From Hevea brasiliensis (Eukaryota; Streptophyta; Magnoliopsida; Malpighiales; Euphorbiaceae), in contig NC_079496.1 in assembly GCF_030052815.1 (NCBI RefSeq), positions 67,507,652 through 67,571,651 on the forward strand: a stretch of 64,000 nt of DNA, read 5' to 3'. The position numbers and the translations under genes are program-made. The notes under the pieces are model-generated. The model was not told the origin of the DNA and ran no database searches. It was given only the letters and a program-made list of their open reading frames with translations. Shown in pieces: positions 11,640 through 23,586 of this stretch (within the stretch, counting starts at the first letter, position 1; the number at the start of each line of letters is the position of its first letter).

Positions 11640-12370
11640 TTTTTGAAATACCATTGAGGTCATGTTAAAATTAGTTATCTAATCATGGGTCCTTTGACCA
11701 TTCTAGTCAACAATCTTACTCACATTCGTAACATTTCTTTGTTATATCTAAACCAAATGTTCAAATTTTTACTTCCACAACTCTTTTTATCTATTAATAT
11801 TCTATAACTTACTTCCTTTTGTACTGAACTATAACCTTTCGATAATCTAATTTTTGAGTTTTAACTCCCTAATTAGGATTTTCAAACTTATTTCCAATAA
11901 TAAAATTCTGTCCTGGCATAACTATACAAAACAGATGCCGTTGGCAACTATTCTCATCTTAGTGTACTATCGAGTAGTACGTAGCTCTACACAATAATCT
12001 TAAGTCAGTACTGTAATCTGCAGCTTACAATATAAACATTAAGAACATTGCATAGTTACTACGATATATTTCAATAGATCAAATTTTTCTATATTTTATC
12101 CTTTTCGAATTTACTGATATTCAAATCTTATTCTGTTTACAATATCCATTAACAATACAATTACTAACAGTAACATCTTTGCCCTCATCTAGAGCAATTC
12201 TATTACTGCAATTTACTTTTATGTCCCCTTGCCTTACATTAAGTAGGCTTGCCGTTTAACTTTATAATTTATGGTGTGTTAGAAAATACCTTTCGCTGAT
12301 AAACTCTTCCAGAACTAATTTCACTTATTATCACAATCCTTATCTTAAAGGACTAATCACTAATGCATCA
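11640..12370 (-). other. GyB non-coding core shared with GyE and GyF
   Basis: No open frame exceeds a few dozen codons. Blocks occur in the same order in GyF and GyE: a CTAGATGAGGGCAAAG-type block (12176-12200), a GCAGATTACAGTAC block (12005-12024) and a GAATGGTCAAAGGACC block (11688-11706). The matches are at DNA level. I see no resemblance to the pol of GyA2 or GyC. Confidence 0.75.
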
Positions 12371-12389
12371 AAATTTATTCCCCTGATGA

Positions 12390-12710
12390 TCCGCCTCTGT
12401 CATATTCCTGAGCTCGAGGCTCTTCAAATTCTTTTCTCTTCCCCAAATTACTACTCGAGCTCTGACCCATAGGTTTCTCCCTCTTCTCTATTTCACACTG
12501 CCCTTGTGGGGGTTAGGTTTGTACTTAGGCTTGGGCTGACGAATTATCAGCCATTTGTTGAAAGAAAGTAGCCATTTGCTAGGCCATTTGTGCAGTAATT
12601 TGTACAGGTAAAACTGGTACAGTCGGGCCTTCGACACTTTGTGGAGCTGGGGCCTCAACTTGTACTTCTTCTATCACAGAGTATTCTATTGTCTCATTTT
12701 TCTCTTTCAT
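12390..12710 (-). pseudogene. GyB gag remnant (N-terminus plus linker)
   Basis: The minus-strand ATG at 12710 starts MKEKNETIEY, followed by a Pro/Gln-rich stretch like the start of the GyA3 and GyC gag. There are internal stops, for example TAG after QITAQMA. The linker SSSNLGKRKEFEEP, which precedes the zinc knuckle in relatives, follows much too early. The folded middle of gag and the zinc knuckle are therefore deleted, and the sequence then runs straight into the non-coding core. Confidence 0.7.
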
Positions 12711-12880
12711 ATCTTTTCACAGGATTTTCTATTTCCTATACAACCAACACAAGGAGATTTCCTCCTGTTAGTGCATATTTATAATGTAACGTACTGTATG
12801 TATCAAACAATGATATTGAGCAGTTCTACTATGAAGAAAGAATATTCAAATTACAGGTCAAAACAGAATTTAAAAACCTT

Positions 12881-12892
12881 GCTCTGATACCA
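12881..12892 (-). other. GyB primer-binding site
   Basis: The minus strand reads TGGTATCAGAGC, eight bases from the inner end of the 5' LTR. This fixes the element as antisense and the 12901-20466 copy as its 5' LTR. Confidence 0.92.
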
Positions 12893-13508
12893 CTTAAACA
12901 TGTCACACCCTACCCCTTCATAAGGCATAACATGATCCTGTAGTATACCTAATGAATTACCAACTTCGTCTACTGATAACCCATTAAATACACTACAAGG
13001 GATTTTAAAACTTTTCTTACTTCTTTTTACAGTGGTGAGCACTATTGACAGCTGTTAGATTTTTTTTTTTTTAACTAAAGTGAAACCAAATAACACATTT
13101 GAAGTATTAATAATTTCTGTAAAAATTTTGGCAGAGTGCCATCTGTATTTTGAATAAAACAGTTCCTCAAAAACCTGTAAAAAGCACTTTAAATATATAA
13201 TTCCTCAATCCCAAACTCCAATAAATTTGTTCAACACAATAAATTTCTCAACATTATTAATTAAGTTCAACAACCAATTTTCCATTGCTTCCAAAAACTG
13301 AGATAAGATAAATATTCCACAATATTTTTACAAGCCAAAATAATTTACAATTTTAGTTTACAATTGCTCAAGACCAAGTACAATATATACATACAGTGTA
13401 CATACATTACAACAAAAACTACACAATATGGTATACTCAGTATACCTGATGAAATCTCAAAATGTAGCACAAGAAGCCTACTTTGCTGCCCTGTCAATCT
13501 GTCTACCT

Positions 13509-13550
13509 GCGACAGCAATGAAAAGCTATCGCTGAGTAAAATTTACTCAG
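13509..13550 (-). other. Conserved LTR two-stem hairpin, GyB copy
   Basis: Read on the minus strand: CTGAGTAAA/TTTACTCAG (9 bp, 1-nt loop) overlaps GCGATAGC/GCTGTCGC (8 bp with one G-U pair). It lies just after GTGCACTA, about 650 nt before the LTR end. Confidence 0.8.
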
Positions 13551-13640
13551 TAGTGCACAATAACAATTTAAAATGCGGTATGTAAAACTTTTATTGACAA
13601 TTTACAATCCAAACAATTCATAATTTTTTAAAGCTCATAT

Positions 13641-13819
13641 AACACAAATTTGATCAAACAATTGAATGACACAGTGTTGCCAATCAATAACACAATTTGA
13701 TCAAATAACTGAATAACACAGTTCTGCCAATCAATAATACAATTTGATCAAATAACTGAATAATATAGTTTTGACAATCAATAACACAATTTGATCAAAT
13801 AACTGAATAATACAGTTTT
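13641..13819. repeat. 47-bp tandem repeat, about 3.8 copies, in the GyB 5' LTR
   Basis: Anchors (ACAG or ATAG at the same unit position) fall at 13671, 13718, 13765 and 13812, exactly 47 bp apart. Units carry AATTTGATCAAATAACTGAA. The last unit is the GyA1 insertion site. Confidence 0.92.
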
Positions 13820-16138
13820 TGTAACACCCCTATTTGCATAGCCTAGTATATTTCACTGTTCCGGTGACCGGTGTCGGTCTGGACAATTAAGGGTATTAGA
13901 ACCACACTTAAGACAACTAGAGAAGCCATAAATACAAATAATTAATAATGTCCAATTAGTTAATTATAAACAAGAAAAATAGAACATAAAAAGTTAAACG
14001 AGCCGAGAGTCACAGCGATGGGTGACCTTATCGAGAACGACTGCGAAGTCATTTTAAACTCAAATTTCAAACCATAAAATGTGACGCCGCGGTCCTTAGG
14101 ACTCTTATGAACACAGTGGAAAAGAGAAAATCACGAAAAAGAACTGTTAACCCAGTCAAATAATTAGGTCAGGGAGCTAGAAGAAATATTAGATTATTTG
14201 CAAACCGGGATGAACAGGCGAGGGGCAATTTGGTCAATTGACCCCGAGAGCTGACTCCTGACCTAACTGTCAAATAAAATTAGAGAAAAGAAAATTTTGG
14301 AATAAAGAATTAAATTAAAGAACTAATAGAAAAATAAAAAAATGAAAAAAAAGAAGAGAATAGAAAAGTTAAAAGGTGATGACATCATGCATGACCTCAT
14401 GCATGATGCCATAAAGAATATAATTAATTTATTTATTTATTTGGATTTTTGGTCTTCCTAAAGAGATAAAAGACAAAAGAAAAGAAAAGAAAAGAAAAAT
14501 TAATTAAAAGCCTCATCTTCCTCAAAGTGGACGTCTCCATCCTTCTCCCTCCCTCACCATTGCAAATCTCATTTTAAGCTTGCTTCAAGCTTTGAAACCC
14601 TTACCAAATCCCAACTTCTTCTATAATCACTCCATAAAACCTTATTCCCTTCCCTTGAGAAAGAAATTTAACAAGAAAGAAAGAAGAAAAGAGGAGGAAA
14701 ATTGAAGATTGGATATCAAAGTTGAGATAAACACATCAATTTGAAAGTTTGAGATTATTTGTTGTGTTTTTAGCTTGAATTACTTATAAATAAACTTAAA
14801 ATAAAAAAAAATATGTGTGAGGGACTAAACTGAAATTCGTCCAGCAGGGAGGGGAGAGTGATTTGCATGAGTTTGATTGAGTTAAACATGTTAAGATGCT
14901 TGAATGAGTTGAAAGATTGTATTTATATGCTTTGAATTAGTTAATTGCAATGGATTAGAGTGGTTAGGGTTTGAGACCTAGGGTTTTGAGGCAAAAATTT
15001 GGAGAAATTTGTAAATGGTGTCTTTGACCTAATATGAAGTGAAAAATAGTCATTTGTGACCAAATGAGGTGTGTTAGAAGTGTTGGAATTAAAAGCCAAT
15101 TCGGATTGGATAAGGTCATGTGCTGGCAGCATGACCAAAATCTCCTTTGAGGGACCAAAAATGAAATTTTACAAGTCCAATGGATATGGGACCAATTGGG
15201 AATGAAAATAGGCACTAAATGACATAATTTTCATTTAGGAAGCATGCCCAAAAAGTGCCTAAAACCTAGTGAACAAATTGAACAAAGTTGAGAAATCACA
15301 GTCTACCTCTGCACAACCTGACCAAATGAACAGTGTTTGTTCATTTGGTCATAACTCGAGCTAGGAAGGTCAAAATGATCTGAAATTTTACCAATGGTTA
15401 GATGAGATATAGATCTAAAACTTTCATGAAGAACACAAACCCAAATTATACCATTAACCAAATCAAATTACTGAGCAAAGTTGGGTCACTGAATCTGCAG
15501 ACTACAGATTTGCCATTTGAACAGTAAAGTTTCAATGGCTATAACTCTCTCTAGAAAACTCTGATTTAGGTGATTCTTAAACTGATGGAAACCTAAGGCA
15601 TAGTAAAACATTTCATATGAAGAAAGTTAGACCAAATTATGGACCTAAATTGATCAAATTGCTGAACAAAGTTGGAATTAATAATCTGCCAGAACAAAAT
15701 TCTGCAGCATGAACAGTAAACGTAATTTGCTTATAACTTGAGCTACAAAACTCCAATTGGAGTGATTCAAAAAGGAAAATAAACTTAAGACAATAGGGAA
15801 CATTTTCTATGAAGAAAGTTTTACCAAATTCCAACAGTAAACTGACCAATGAAATAGTACAATTAGGGACACCAAAACTGAAAATTTGGCCATTTTGCCT
15901 AAAAGACCTAAGTTTTGAGAAAATAACCAAAACCAATAAGTTTAGTGACCAAAATGTGGTATGTGGGTGAAGTTGGAGTTCCCATACCTATTAAGCCTTA
16001 GAAAGTCAACAATTTGACTTGAATAGTGTAGTAAATAGTAACCCGAAACACAAAATTTTGAGAACGCCGAGTTTAGCACATTAGAGCTAGGTAAAAATAA
16101 GGCTAAATTTATTTTTAGATTTATGTTAAATTATGGTA

Positions 16139-16167
16139 CTGAAACATTATAAAATTGTGTGTTTTAG
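16139..16167 (+). promoter_or_regulatory. Upstream inverted repeat, GyA1 copy (decayed)
   Basis: CTGAAACAT and GTGTTTTAG are the decayed arms of the CTGAAACAC/GTGTTTCAG repeat that other LTRs keep intact. The TATA-like box expected downstream is replaced by CGCTTGAGG, which fits an inactive old copy. Confidence 0.6.
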
Positions 16168-16728
16168 TTAAAAAGAATACCGGGAAGGAACCCGAGGAAC
16201 CGAGTCAAGGCTAAGAGGCGACTCGCTTGAGGTTTGTGCACAACGTATACTTTTTATAATCATCTTTTGCATACTATTTTGAATAATGTGAAATATTGGA
16301 TTATGGCATTCTTATGATGTTTGATCTAAATTGTTGAAATGTTATTATGTATATTTGAAGTGACAATGTTTAGCAAATTGTTAAGATAAGTTTTGAAACC
16401 ACAGTATCATGACCATATATTTGAACACTTCGCTAGCACGACTAGTGGGGGTAATTAGTTTCGAATTTTGATTCCTTCTCTGGAGAAGTACTGAGGTGTG
16501 CCAGTAGAAGAGGATGTGAATGGATATCCATATATTTGAGCTAGCTAGCCTTGTGATGTGATTTTTCTTTAGCCTCTGGCTATTGAGATTCTATTTGTTT
16601 CGAATGGCATGATCTAACTGTGGGTTTTATGAAATGTGTTTTGATACTTTGAAATGAACTTGGTTTGCATTAAAATCTCACAATTCATGTTTTGCGTTTA
16701 ATGCTCATGTTTAGTCATTTTTTTTTTG

Positions 16729-16734
16729 AATAAA
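16729..16734 (+). terminator. Candidate poly(A) signal AATAAA, GyA1
   Basis: It lies 48 nt before the conserved hairpin. The same spacing (47-48 nt) occurs in GyA2 and GyA3. RNA evidence is lacking. Confidence 0.45.
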
Positions 16735-16781
16735 TGTGATTTAAGTTTTGCATAAAGATTATTTTAGTATGTTGTGCACCA

Positions 16782-16821
16782 CTGAGTCCTAGTTCTCAGC
16801 GATAGCTTTTATTGCTGTCGC
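16782..16821 (+). other. Conserved LTR two-stem hairpin, GyA1 copy
   Basis: CTGAG/CTCAG is followed at once by GCGATAGC/GCTGTCGC (one G-U pair). It is preceded by GTTGTGCACCA and lies about 760 nt before the LTR end. Confidence 0.8.
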
Positions 16822-18063
16822 AGATACAGAGACAAGAGGAGCAACAGACTGAGCTGCTGAGGTGTAAGGAGCTATCAGCTTAAAGTCATTGGGTATAATT
16901 TATACCCTAATTGTAAATATTTGTTTTGATGTATGTATTGCATATAAAAGTATGGACATGTAAATGGGTCTTGAGCAGCTTGTACAAAGTTTGTATGAAG
17001 TTTGTAATAAAAAAATTTAGTTTGAATTTCCTTTGATGTAAATTTTGTAATGATGTATATATATAAATTGTTTTGTCTCTAATGAAATATGAGTGGAACT
17101 ATTTTATTTTATTTGAATGAAATGTATTGTTAGTATTTTGAGGATTATTGAACTTTGAACTTGAGAAATTGATTGAAATGATTGTGGAGTTGTTGAAATG
17201 GATTGAGTTTGATTGTGAAATTGAAGTAGTTGTTGAGAAAACATTTTTAGAAGTGCTTTTTACAGGTATTTGAAGAACTAGTTTCTCAAAATACAAACAG
17301 AACTCTGTCAAAATTTTTATAAAATTTTGCGGAAAACTAAAATGGACCAAAAATATTAACTAGTTTTAATTTTAACTAAATGTTTTAAATACTTATTAGA
17401 AAATGCTCACCATTTATCAAAAATAAGAAAATTGTTTTAAAATCGCTTGTAGGGTACTTAATGAGTTATCGGTAGGTGAAGTTCGGTAGTTCATTAGGTA
17501 TTCTATGGGATCATGTTATGCCTTACAGAGGAGTAAGGTGTGACAGTTTTGCCAATCAAAAACACAATTTAGGTCATAACACAAATTTTTCCGAACATGC
17601 TGTGTGTACATCACGACAAGGCACGCTCACCCCAGTAATCGAAATCAATGAGGGAGGAAGCTAGCTAGATAATGAGAAATCATCCACACTCACCTCAGAC
17701 TGACAAGTCAAAGAGGGAGGAATATAATCACACTCACCCCATAAATAGAGGAGGAACATAGTAATATTGTCGTGCCAAGTACGAATCAAACAATTCCAAA
17801 TCACAATATTTAAATATTTCATACAAATCATAAATTATATTTTATCTCAAAATTTCCATTTGCAAAGCAGGCAACACAATAATTTTCAAATAAGATTCCC
17901 AAAGTTAAAACAATCAAAAATTATTCATAACTCATTTCTTCAAATAAATTTTCTGATAAAAGCAGTGAATATAAAAAGTATTATGCACAAACACAATTTA
18001 AAACTATAATGTTCAATTAAAATTTTAAGTAGAAAATGAGAAATCAAAATTATTGTGCACAAA

Positions 18064-18074
18064 CCTTTTATATA
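18064..18074 (-). promoter_or_regulatory. GyB LTR TATA box
   Basis: The minus strand reads TATATAAAAGG, then TTTGTGCACAA about 1-12 nt on, where transcription may start. The box is 52 bp downstream of the inverted repeat at 18127-18154. GyC and GyA3 have the same arrangement. Confidence 0.65.
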
Positions 18075-18126
18075 TGTCTCTTGGCCCTGACTCAGTGTTC
18101 CTTACGCTTCTTAATATCCTTTTCAA

Positions 18127-18154
18127 CTGAAACACACAATTTAAAGTGTTTCAG
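18127..18154 (-). promoter_or_regulatory. Upstream inverted repeat CTGAAACAC/GTGTTTCAG, GyB copy
   Basis: Two perfect 9-bp arms are separated by 10 bp. The position relative to the TATA box is nearly the same in three families. It could be a binding site for a dimeric factor; that is inference. Confidence 0.65.
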
Positions 18155-20466
18155 TACTCAATGAATTTGTTTCTAACAATAAAATCCAATATTTAAATTT
18201 TCTTAGTACTATTCTCTTCAATTCATTTCATTAGTCAACCTATAATTTTGACCTTTGACGCACTCTAAGTGAGTCAATTTTAATATTACCAATATGTCAC
18301 ATTTTATAGCCCTTTGGTGTTGGTATATGTTACTAATTTCATTTCCAAGTGTATTGCAATTTATTACAATTTATCCGATTTTTGTGTACTATTTTGACCT
18401 AGCCGAACGACCTAGTTCCCTCGATTTTCGGGTTTCAGTCCAAACTACAAACTTGTAGGTCTATGTCTTATTGCACGCGGGACAAAATTTTAGGTCATTC
18501 TGAGTTGTATAGACCAAGATATGGTCAATTTACCAAAACTGGACAGAATGCACTAAAATGGTAGGCTTAGGTCATTTTTAGGTCACTTTTGGTTCGGCCA
18601 GTTTTGGTACCTGAATTTGTGCAAGCTATTTGGCTTGGTTCTGGCCATTTCTGGGCTTTGGTGTCTTCATAAGAATTGTAGATATATGTCTAAACTATTT
18701 ATGGTAAAAATTTTAGGTCAATTGGACCTGTTTTGAGTAGTTATGGTCAAAACACTAACTGCTGCTCAAATGGTCAATTTTCAGGCTTTCAAGTCACTAA
18801 TTCGGATTTGGTCATTTTTCAAGTCACCTTCTAGGCAGAATTTAGGTAACATTTCTACATGAAAGTTGGCCTATTTGGTGTCTAGTTTCACCCTCCATTG
18901 GCCTCATATCAATTGGGTTCACAATTTGGCACTTATGACCTAATTTATGTACTACCATCAATACACAACCTACATAAAACACTTACACTTCCAATTTGAT
19001 ATTCCTTCTCCTCCTCATTACTTCAATATTCAATCAATGGCACTTCCATATATATATTGTACACAATTCCAGCAAGCATATTGGGCAGAAAACTCAAGTG
19101 CTCAATGCACACAATTCACCATTCAAGCCCAACATTCACTTTCACCAAAATTCAACATATCTCAATATCAATATTACACATACACTTCAATATACTCATA
19201 CTTCAATATCACTTGCACATACTGCCCACAATTTAATACTATCATATTTCATTAATAAACTTTATATTCACACACAAATTCATGATATTATAGGCTGCCA
19301 AACATGGCAGTTTGCCGAAGCATCAAGGTCCCATTTCAAACCCTTAATTCAAGCACTAATATGCACATATTTGGACATTAACCTACTACAACTTTTATTT
19401 GAGTTAATCAACCTTAATTCCCATCCAATACATATAAGAATAAGTCACTAACCCTGCATTTCCATGGCTGCCAAAATTAAGGTTCACCAATACTCATCAT
19501 TTCCTCAATTTTTCTTAGCAATTCAACTTACCCAAAGCTCAACACAAGGATTATTGAAGGAAAATGGAAAGATTAAGCACTGACTTCAACTTGAGCTTGA
19601 CAAATCCTTGAAATTTCCTCTCCTTTTTGCTGCCTATAGGTTGCCCATGGTGTAAGGATCATTTTTCATGAAGGAAGCTTGAAGAAAAAATGGCTTGATC
19701 ATGGAGAACTTGAGCTCATGCATGAAACGGCCATGGTGAATTTGGGAGGATTTCATTTCGGCCATGGATGAAAGCTTGAAGAAAATGAGATGGTTTAGTG
19801 GAACAATCTATCCCAATTACTTATATAGGTGGCTCAAGATGAGAGTTAGTGGAGCACTTATGAATAATTTAATGGTTATTTATTTAAAGTCTCCAATTTT
19901 TGCAATTTGGCCACCACACTTTCACTATTTACATAATGTATCTCTTTTTAATTTTTCATGACATTTTCAAAGTGTAATATCATTTTTTTTAATGGAAATT
20001 TAGGTCAAAAGGCAACTCAGGATGTCAAATGACCACAATGCCCCTATTCGGGTTGCATTCCCGATTTTTCGGTAATACCGAGTTTTGTCTTTTTCTCAAT
20101 TTCTCATTTTTCTTTGTACTAATTAATTAATTTTTCTTTGATATTTCTAATGACATTTATACTTCAATAGGTGTTCATTTAAGTCTTAAAAATATTTTCT
20201 AGGATTCCTCGTGGTCCAGGACTAGTCAACGGTCCACACTGCAACTTCCCGGTGCAGTCACCCATCGTTATGGTTCTCGGCTCGTTTAACTTAGCTTCAT
20301 TTCATTGCTATTATTTTTCCTTTGTTTTTCTTGTATTTTCTTTTCTTGTATTTCACTTCCTTATATCTCCACACTAATATTTAAATATAATTCCAAGCAT
20401 CCTAGCTGTCCGGACAGACATTGTCACCGGACAGTGGAATGCAATACCGAACATAGGGGTGTTATA

Positions 20467-20889
20467 AGCCATGGTTTTACTGTTCAAAGCATCAGTGACC
20501 ACATTTGGCTTTCTTGGCTGGTAGTCTGTTAAGCAATCATAATCCTTAATCAATTCTAACCACCTCCTCTACCTCAAATTCAACTCTTTCTGGGTGCCCA
20601 AATACTTCAAGCTCTTGTGATCTATGTAGATATAACACTTCTCCCCATACAAATAGTGTCTCCAGATCTTCAGAGAAAATACTATGGCAGCAAGCTCTAA
20701 GTCATGTGTAGGATAGTTTCTCTCATGTGGTTTCAGCTGTCATGATGCATAAGCAATAACATTTTGGTCTTGCATCAGTACGCAGCCTAACCCATTGTGT
20801 GAAGCATCGCTATAAATAGTGTATTCTTTACCCGGTGTAGGTAAAGTCAAGACTGGAGCTTCAGTCGAACACCTCTTCAATTCATCAAA
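20467..20889 (-). pseudogene. GyC RNase H, cut by GyB
   Basis: Minus-strand translation matches the intact relative in GyA2 (23720-24140): DLELAAIVF, then [16 protein letters not shown], then the tether toward integrase. TAG codons interrupt it at positions where the relative has Gln or Arg. The reading ends abruptly at 20467 in the stretch that follows DALxxKTMA, where the end of the GyB LTR begins. Confidence 0.85.
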
Positions 20890-21729
20890 GCTCTGCTAAC
20901 ATTTATCAGTCCACTAAAATTTTACATCTTTCCAAAACAGCTTGGTTAGTGGAAATGCCAATATAGAAAGCCCCTTAAGAAAATGACGGTAGTATCTAGT
21001 TAAACCCAGAAAACTGTGAACTTCTGTAACATTCCTAGGTGGCTTCCAATTAAGGATAGCTTCAACCTTATTGGGATCTACCTTAAAGCCCTCAGCTGAC
21101 ACAATGTGCCCCAAGAAAGAAATTTCTTTAAGCTAAAATTCACATTTCGATAATTTGGCATACAGTTGTTTCTCTCTTAAGGTCTGCAGCACAATCCTCA
21201 GGTGCTTATCATGCTCCTCTGCATTCATCGAATATACCAATATGTCATTAATAAATACAATAACAAATTGATCTAAATATGGCCTAAAGATAGTGTTCAT
21301 CAGGTCCATAAAAGCAACTAGAGCATTAGTTAACCCGAATGGCATAACCCAAAACTCATAGTGGCCATATTGAGTTCTAAAAGTAGTTTTTGAGATACTC
21401 TGCTCTTGCAACTTCAACTGATAATAGCCTGATCTCAAATCAAGTTTAGAGAACACAGCTACACCCTTTAATTGATCAAATAAGTCATCTATGTGAGGCA
21501 GTGGATATCTATTCTTTATGGTCACCTTATTCAACTATTTGTAATCAATACACAAACGGAGAGTATCATCTTTCTTCTTAACAAACAGTACTGGCACTCC
21601 CCAAGGTGACACACTAGGGCAAATGAAGCCCTTATCAAGCAATTCTTGCAACTGCACCTTCAACTCCTTCAATTCAGCAGGTGCCATTTTATACGGAGTA
21701 ATGGAAATTGGGTCCACACCAGGCAGAAC
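20890..21729 (-). pseudogene. GyC reverse transcriptase with mutated catalytic motif
   Basis: Minus-strand blocks show [47 protein letters not shown] and [20 protein letters not shown], all Gypsy RT landmarks in order. The catalytic box reads [10 protein letters not shown] where Gypsy RTs have F-I-D-D. The first Asp of the pair is Asn (codon at 21249-21247). TAG stops occur at 21537-21535 (family Gln, before LNKVT) and near 21130 (family Trp, before LKEISFLGH). This RT would be dead even if read through. Confidence 0.9.
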
Positions 21730-22440
21730 TTATATTTCAAACTGCACCTCTCTTTCTGGAGGTAATCCTGGCAACACATCAGGAAAGACGTCCGGGAAGT
21801 CACATATAGTAGGAATATCCCTCAATGTTGGACTCCCTACTTGGGTGTCTATCACATGAGCTAAGTAAGCTTCACACCCCTTTCTGATCATTTTTCTAGC
21901 TAATGCAGCTGAAATGAGATTTGATGTCAATAATTGCATTTCCCCATGTATTACTACATCACCATACTGAGGGAGATCAAAAGTGACTGTCTTCAGTCTA
22001 TAGTCAATCATAGCATGATGCCTGGCTAACCAATCTATGCCTCAGATGGTGTCATAATCTCTAAAGGGCATTTCTATCAAATCTGACAATAAAGTATGTC
22101 CTTGGATTACCAAAGGACAATCCTTATACATCCTATTTACCCTAACCTCTTCTCCTAAAGGACTAGTCTCTAACACCTCAACATCCATTTTCATACAAGG
22201 AATAGCAATAAAGCAAGCAATGCTGGCACTAACATAAGATTATGTAGACCCCGGATTAAACAATACATACACATATTGGTTAAAGATTGAGAAAGTACCA
22301 GCAATTATATCAAAAGTCTCAGCCTCTTCTCTCTGTTTCATAGTATACACTCTGGCTGAGGTGCGACCCTATTCTGGCTAGTTCACTATACTCTGACTAC
22401 CAAGTGTACTACCCTACCTCTGCCTTTGCCTCTACTAACT
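21730..22440 (-). pseudogene. GyC protease and protease-RT linker
   Basis: Minus-strand translation gives LFNPGST in place of the Gypsy protease L-F-D-x-G-[AS]-T motif, so the catalytic Asp is Asn (codon 22257-22255). A stop follows two residues on. Downstream are the LxxLIxMPF and GIDWL blocks, the frame MIDYRLKTVTFDLP, and RKGCEAYLAHVID and FPDVFPDVLPGLPPEREV, which lead into RT. A stop before GIDWL is also present. Confidence 0.87.
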
Positions 22441-23063
22441 GATGGTGAACTCCTCGGGGTAAAGACTTGGGCTGATCCCTCTAAAGTAGTAGGTGGCCCA
22501 GAACGGCATGCATTTGTACAATCCTTAGCAAAATGACCAGTCCCTCCACAGTTAAAACATGCTCCCGTGGCTCTATAGCATACCCCACTGTGTGTTTTGC
22601 CATAAGTTTCACAAATTTGGACTGACAGTGCATCTCTGGGTGTCTGTTGGGTTTGCTGACCGAATCGGGGTGGTCTCTATCCAGAAGATCTGCTTCTACC
22701 AGACTTACGTGAACTGGATCCTCCAAATTTTTCTCTCTTTCCTAACCCACTATCAGAAGCTTGACTAGTAGCCTTTCCACCCTTCTCCTTTTCCACTGAT
22801 CCCTTTTTATGTGCCCCTTCCATTTCAATTCTCTCTAGCTCCAGGGCTTGAGAAATCAGTTCCAAAAAATTTTGATGTCTGAATCCCACTACTTACATTC
22901 TCAAGCTAGGCCTTAGCCCGGCCTCAGCCCGGCCTCATAGAGTTTACACTGATCTCTGGCAGTAGTGAGTAAACTCCCAGATAGTGACTCAGCCTGGAGA
23001 AATCCCTTTCATACTCTGCTACTTTTTTGTCCCCTAGCTTCAAGCTCAGAAATTCTTATAACT
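22441..23063 (-). pseudogene. GyC gag, C-terminal part with zinc knuckle
   Basis: Read leftward from 23063: EFLSLK and EYER, then a helical stretch GFRHQNFLELISQALELER, a Lys/Ser/Gly-rich linker, and the CCHC knuckle region near 22600-22520 with C-F-N-C-G-G-T-G-H-F-A-K-D-C in one frame. The block joins 33672 directly when GyA2 is removed. It lacks an intact frame. Confidence 0.85.
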
Positions 23064-23586
23064 TGTAATACCCCTATTTGTATAGCCTGGTATATTTCAC
23101 TGTTCTAGTGATCGATGTCGGTCTGGATAATTAAGGGGATTAGAACCACGTCTAAGACAAATAGTTAAGCCCTGAACACAAATAATGAGTAATTGTCAAA
23201 TAGTTAACTATAAATAAGAAAAACAAAATACAAAAAGTTAAATGAGCCGAGAGTCACAACGATGGGTGACCTTCTCAGGAAGGACTGCGAGGTCAGTCTA
23301 AACTCAAATTTCGAACTGTAAAATGTGACACCGCGGTCTTTAAGACTATTGTGAACATAGTGAAAAAGAGAAAATTACAAAAAAGAATTGTTAAGTAGGT
23401 CAAATAATTAGGTCAGGGATCAGGAAGAAATATTAAATTACTTACAAACCGAATCGAATTGGCGATGGGCAATTTGGTCAATTTACCCCTAGAGCTGACT
23501 CCTGACCTAACTGTCCAATAAAATTAGAGAAAAGAAAATTTCAAGATCAAAAATTAAATTAAAGAAGAATGGAAGAAAAAAAAAAC
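23064..23586 (+). repeat. GyA2 5' LTR, first 0.5 kb only
   Basis: TGTAATACCCCTATTTG is the family LTR head. Homology with the 3' LTR (25728-26250) stops in the A-rich tract near 23580, where RT sequence begins. The break is a deletion joint. Confidence 0.9.

Larger units (their letters stand above)
12901..13819 (-). repeat. GyB 5' LTR, inner fragment
   Basis: The plus strand begins TGTCACACCCTACCCC, the reverse of the LTR tail. The fragment is cut by GyA1 inside a 47-bp tandem repeat and continues at 17546. It holds the two-stem hairpin (13509-13550) and a minus-strand AATAAA (13590-13595) 40 nt upstream of it. Confidence 0.92.
13820..17545 (+). mobile_element. GyA1: solo Gypsy LTR with GTTTT target duplication
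   Basis: This is a single 3726-bp LTR, starting TGTAACACCCC and ending GTGTGACA. It is flanked by GTTTT at 13815-13819 and 17546-17550. Removing it joins the 47-bp repeat of GyB cleanly. A solo LTR is the usual product of recombination between the two LTRs of an inserted element. It belongs to the same family as the GyA2 and GyA3 LTRs and is the longest copy here. GyA2 lacks about 1 kb corresponding to roughly 14840-15910. Confidence 0.95.
1..20466 (-). mobile_element. GyB: Gypsy element, antisense, ORF-poor, left end outside the window
   Basis: GyB consists of a 3' LTR (before base 1 to 11415, split by Cop1), a short internal region (11416-12900) and a 5' LTR (12901-20466, split by GyA1). 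Both the primer-binding site and the purine tract are present on the minus strand. The internal region is only 1.5 kb. It holds the start of gag fused to a non-coding core shared with GyE and GyF, and it has no RT, RNaseH or integrase. GyB is inserted in the RNaseH region of GyC. The right flank AGCCA (20467-20471) should recur beyond the left window edge. Confidence 0.88.
17546..20466 (-). repeat. GyB 5' LTR, outer fragment
   Basis: It continues the LTR from 13819. With the inner fragment the LTR is about 3.8 kb. The outer end at 20466 reads GGGGTGTTATA on the plus strand, so the terminal TG of the LTR has become TA. The stretch 18967-20466 is the template against which the split 3' LTR was recognised. 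Confidence 0.92.

Noticed and set aside
13641..13819. CRISPR-like regular repeats.
   Set aside because: Units are contiguous 47-bp tandem copies without unique spacers, in a plant LTR.
14476..14500. AAAAG-type microsatellite.
   Set aside because: It is a short purine-rich run common in these LTRs and gives no added information.
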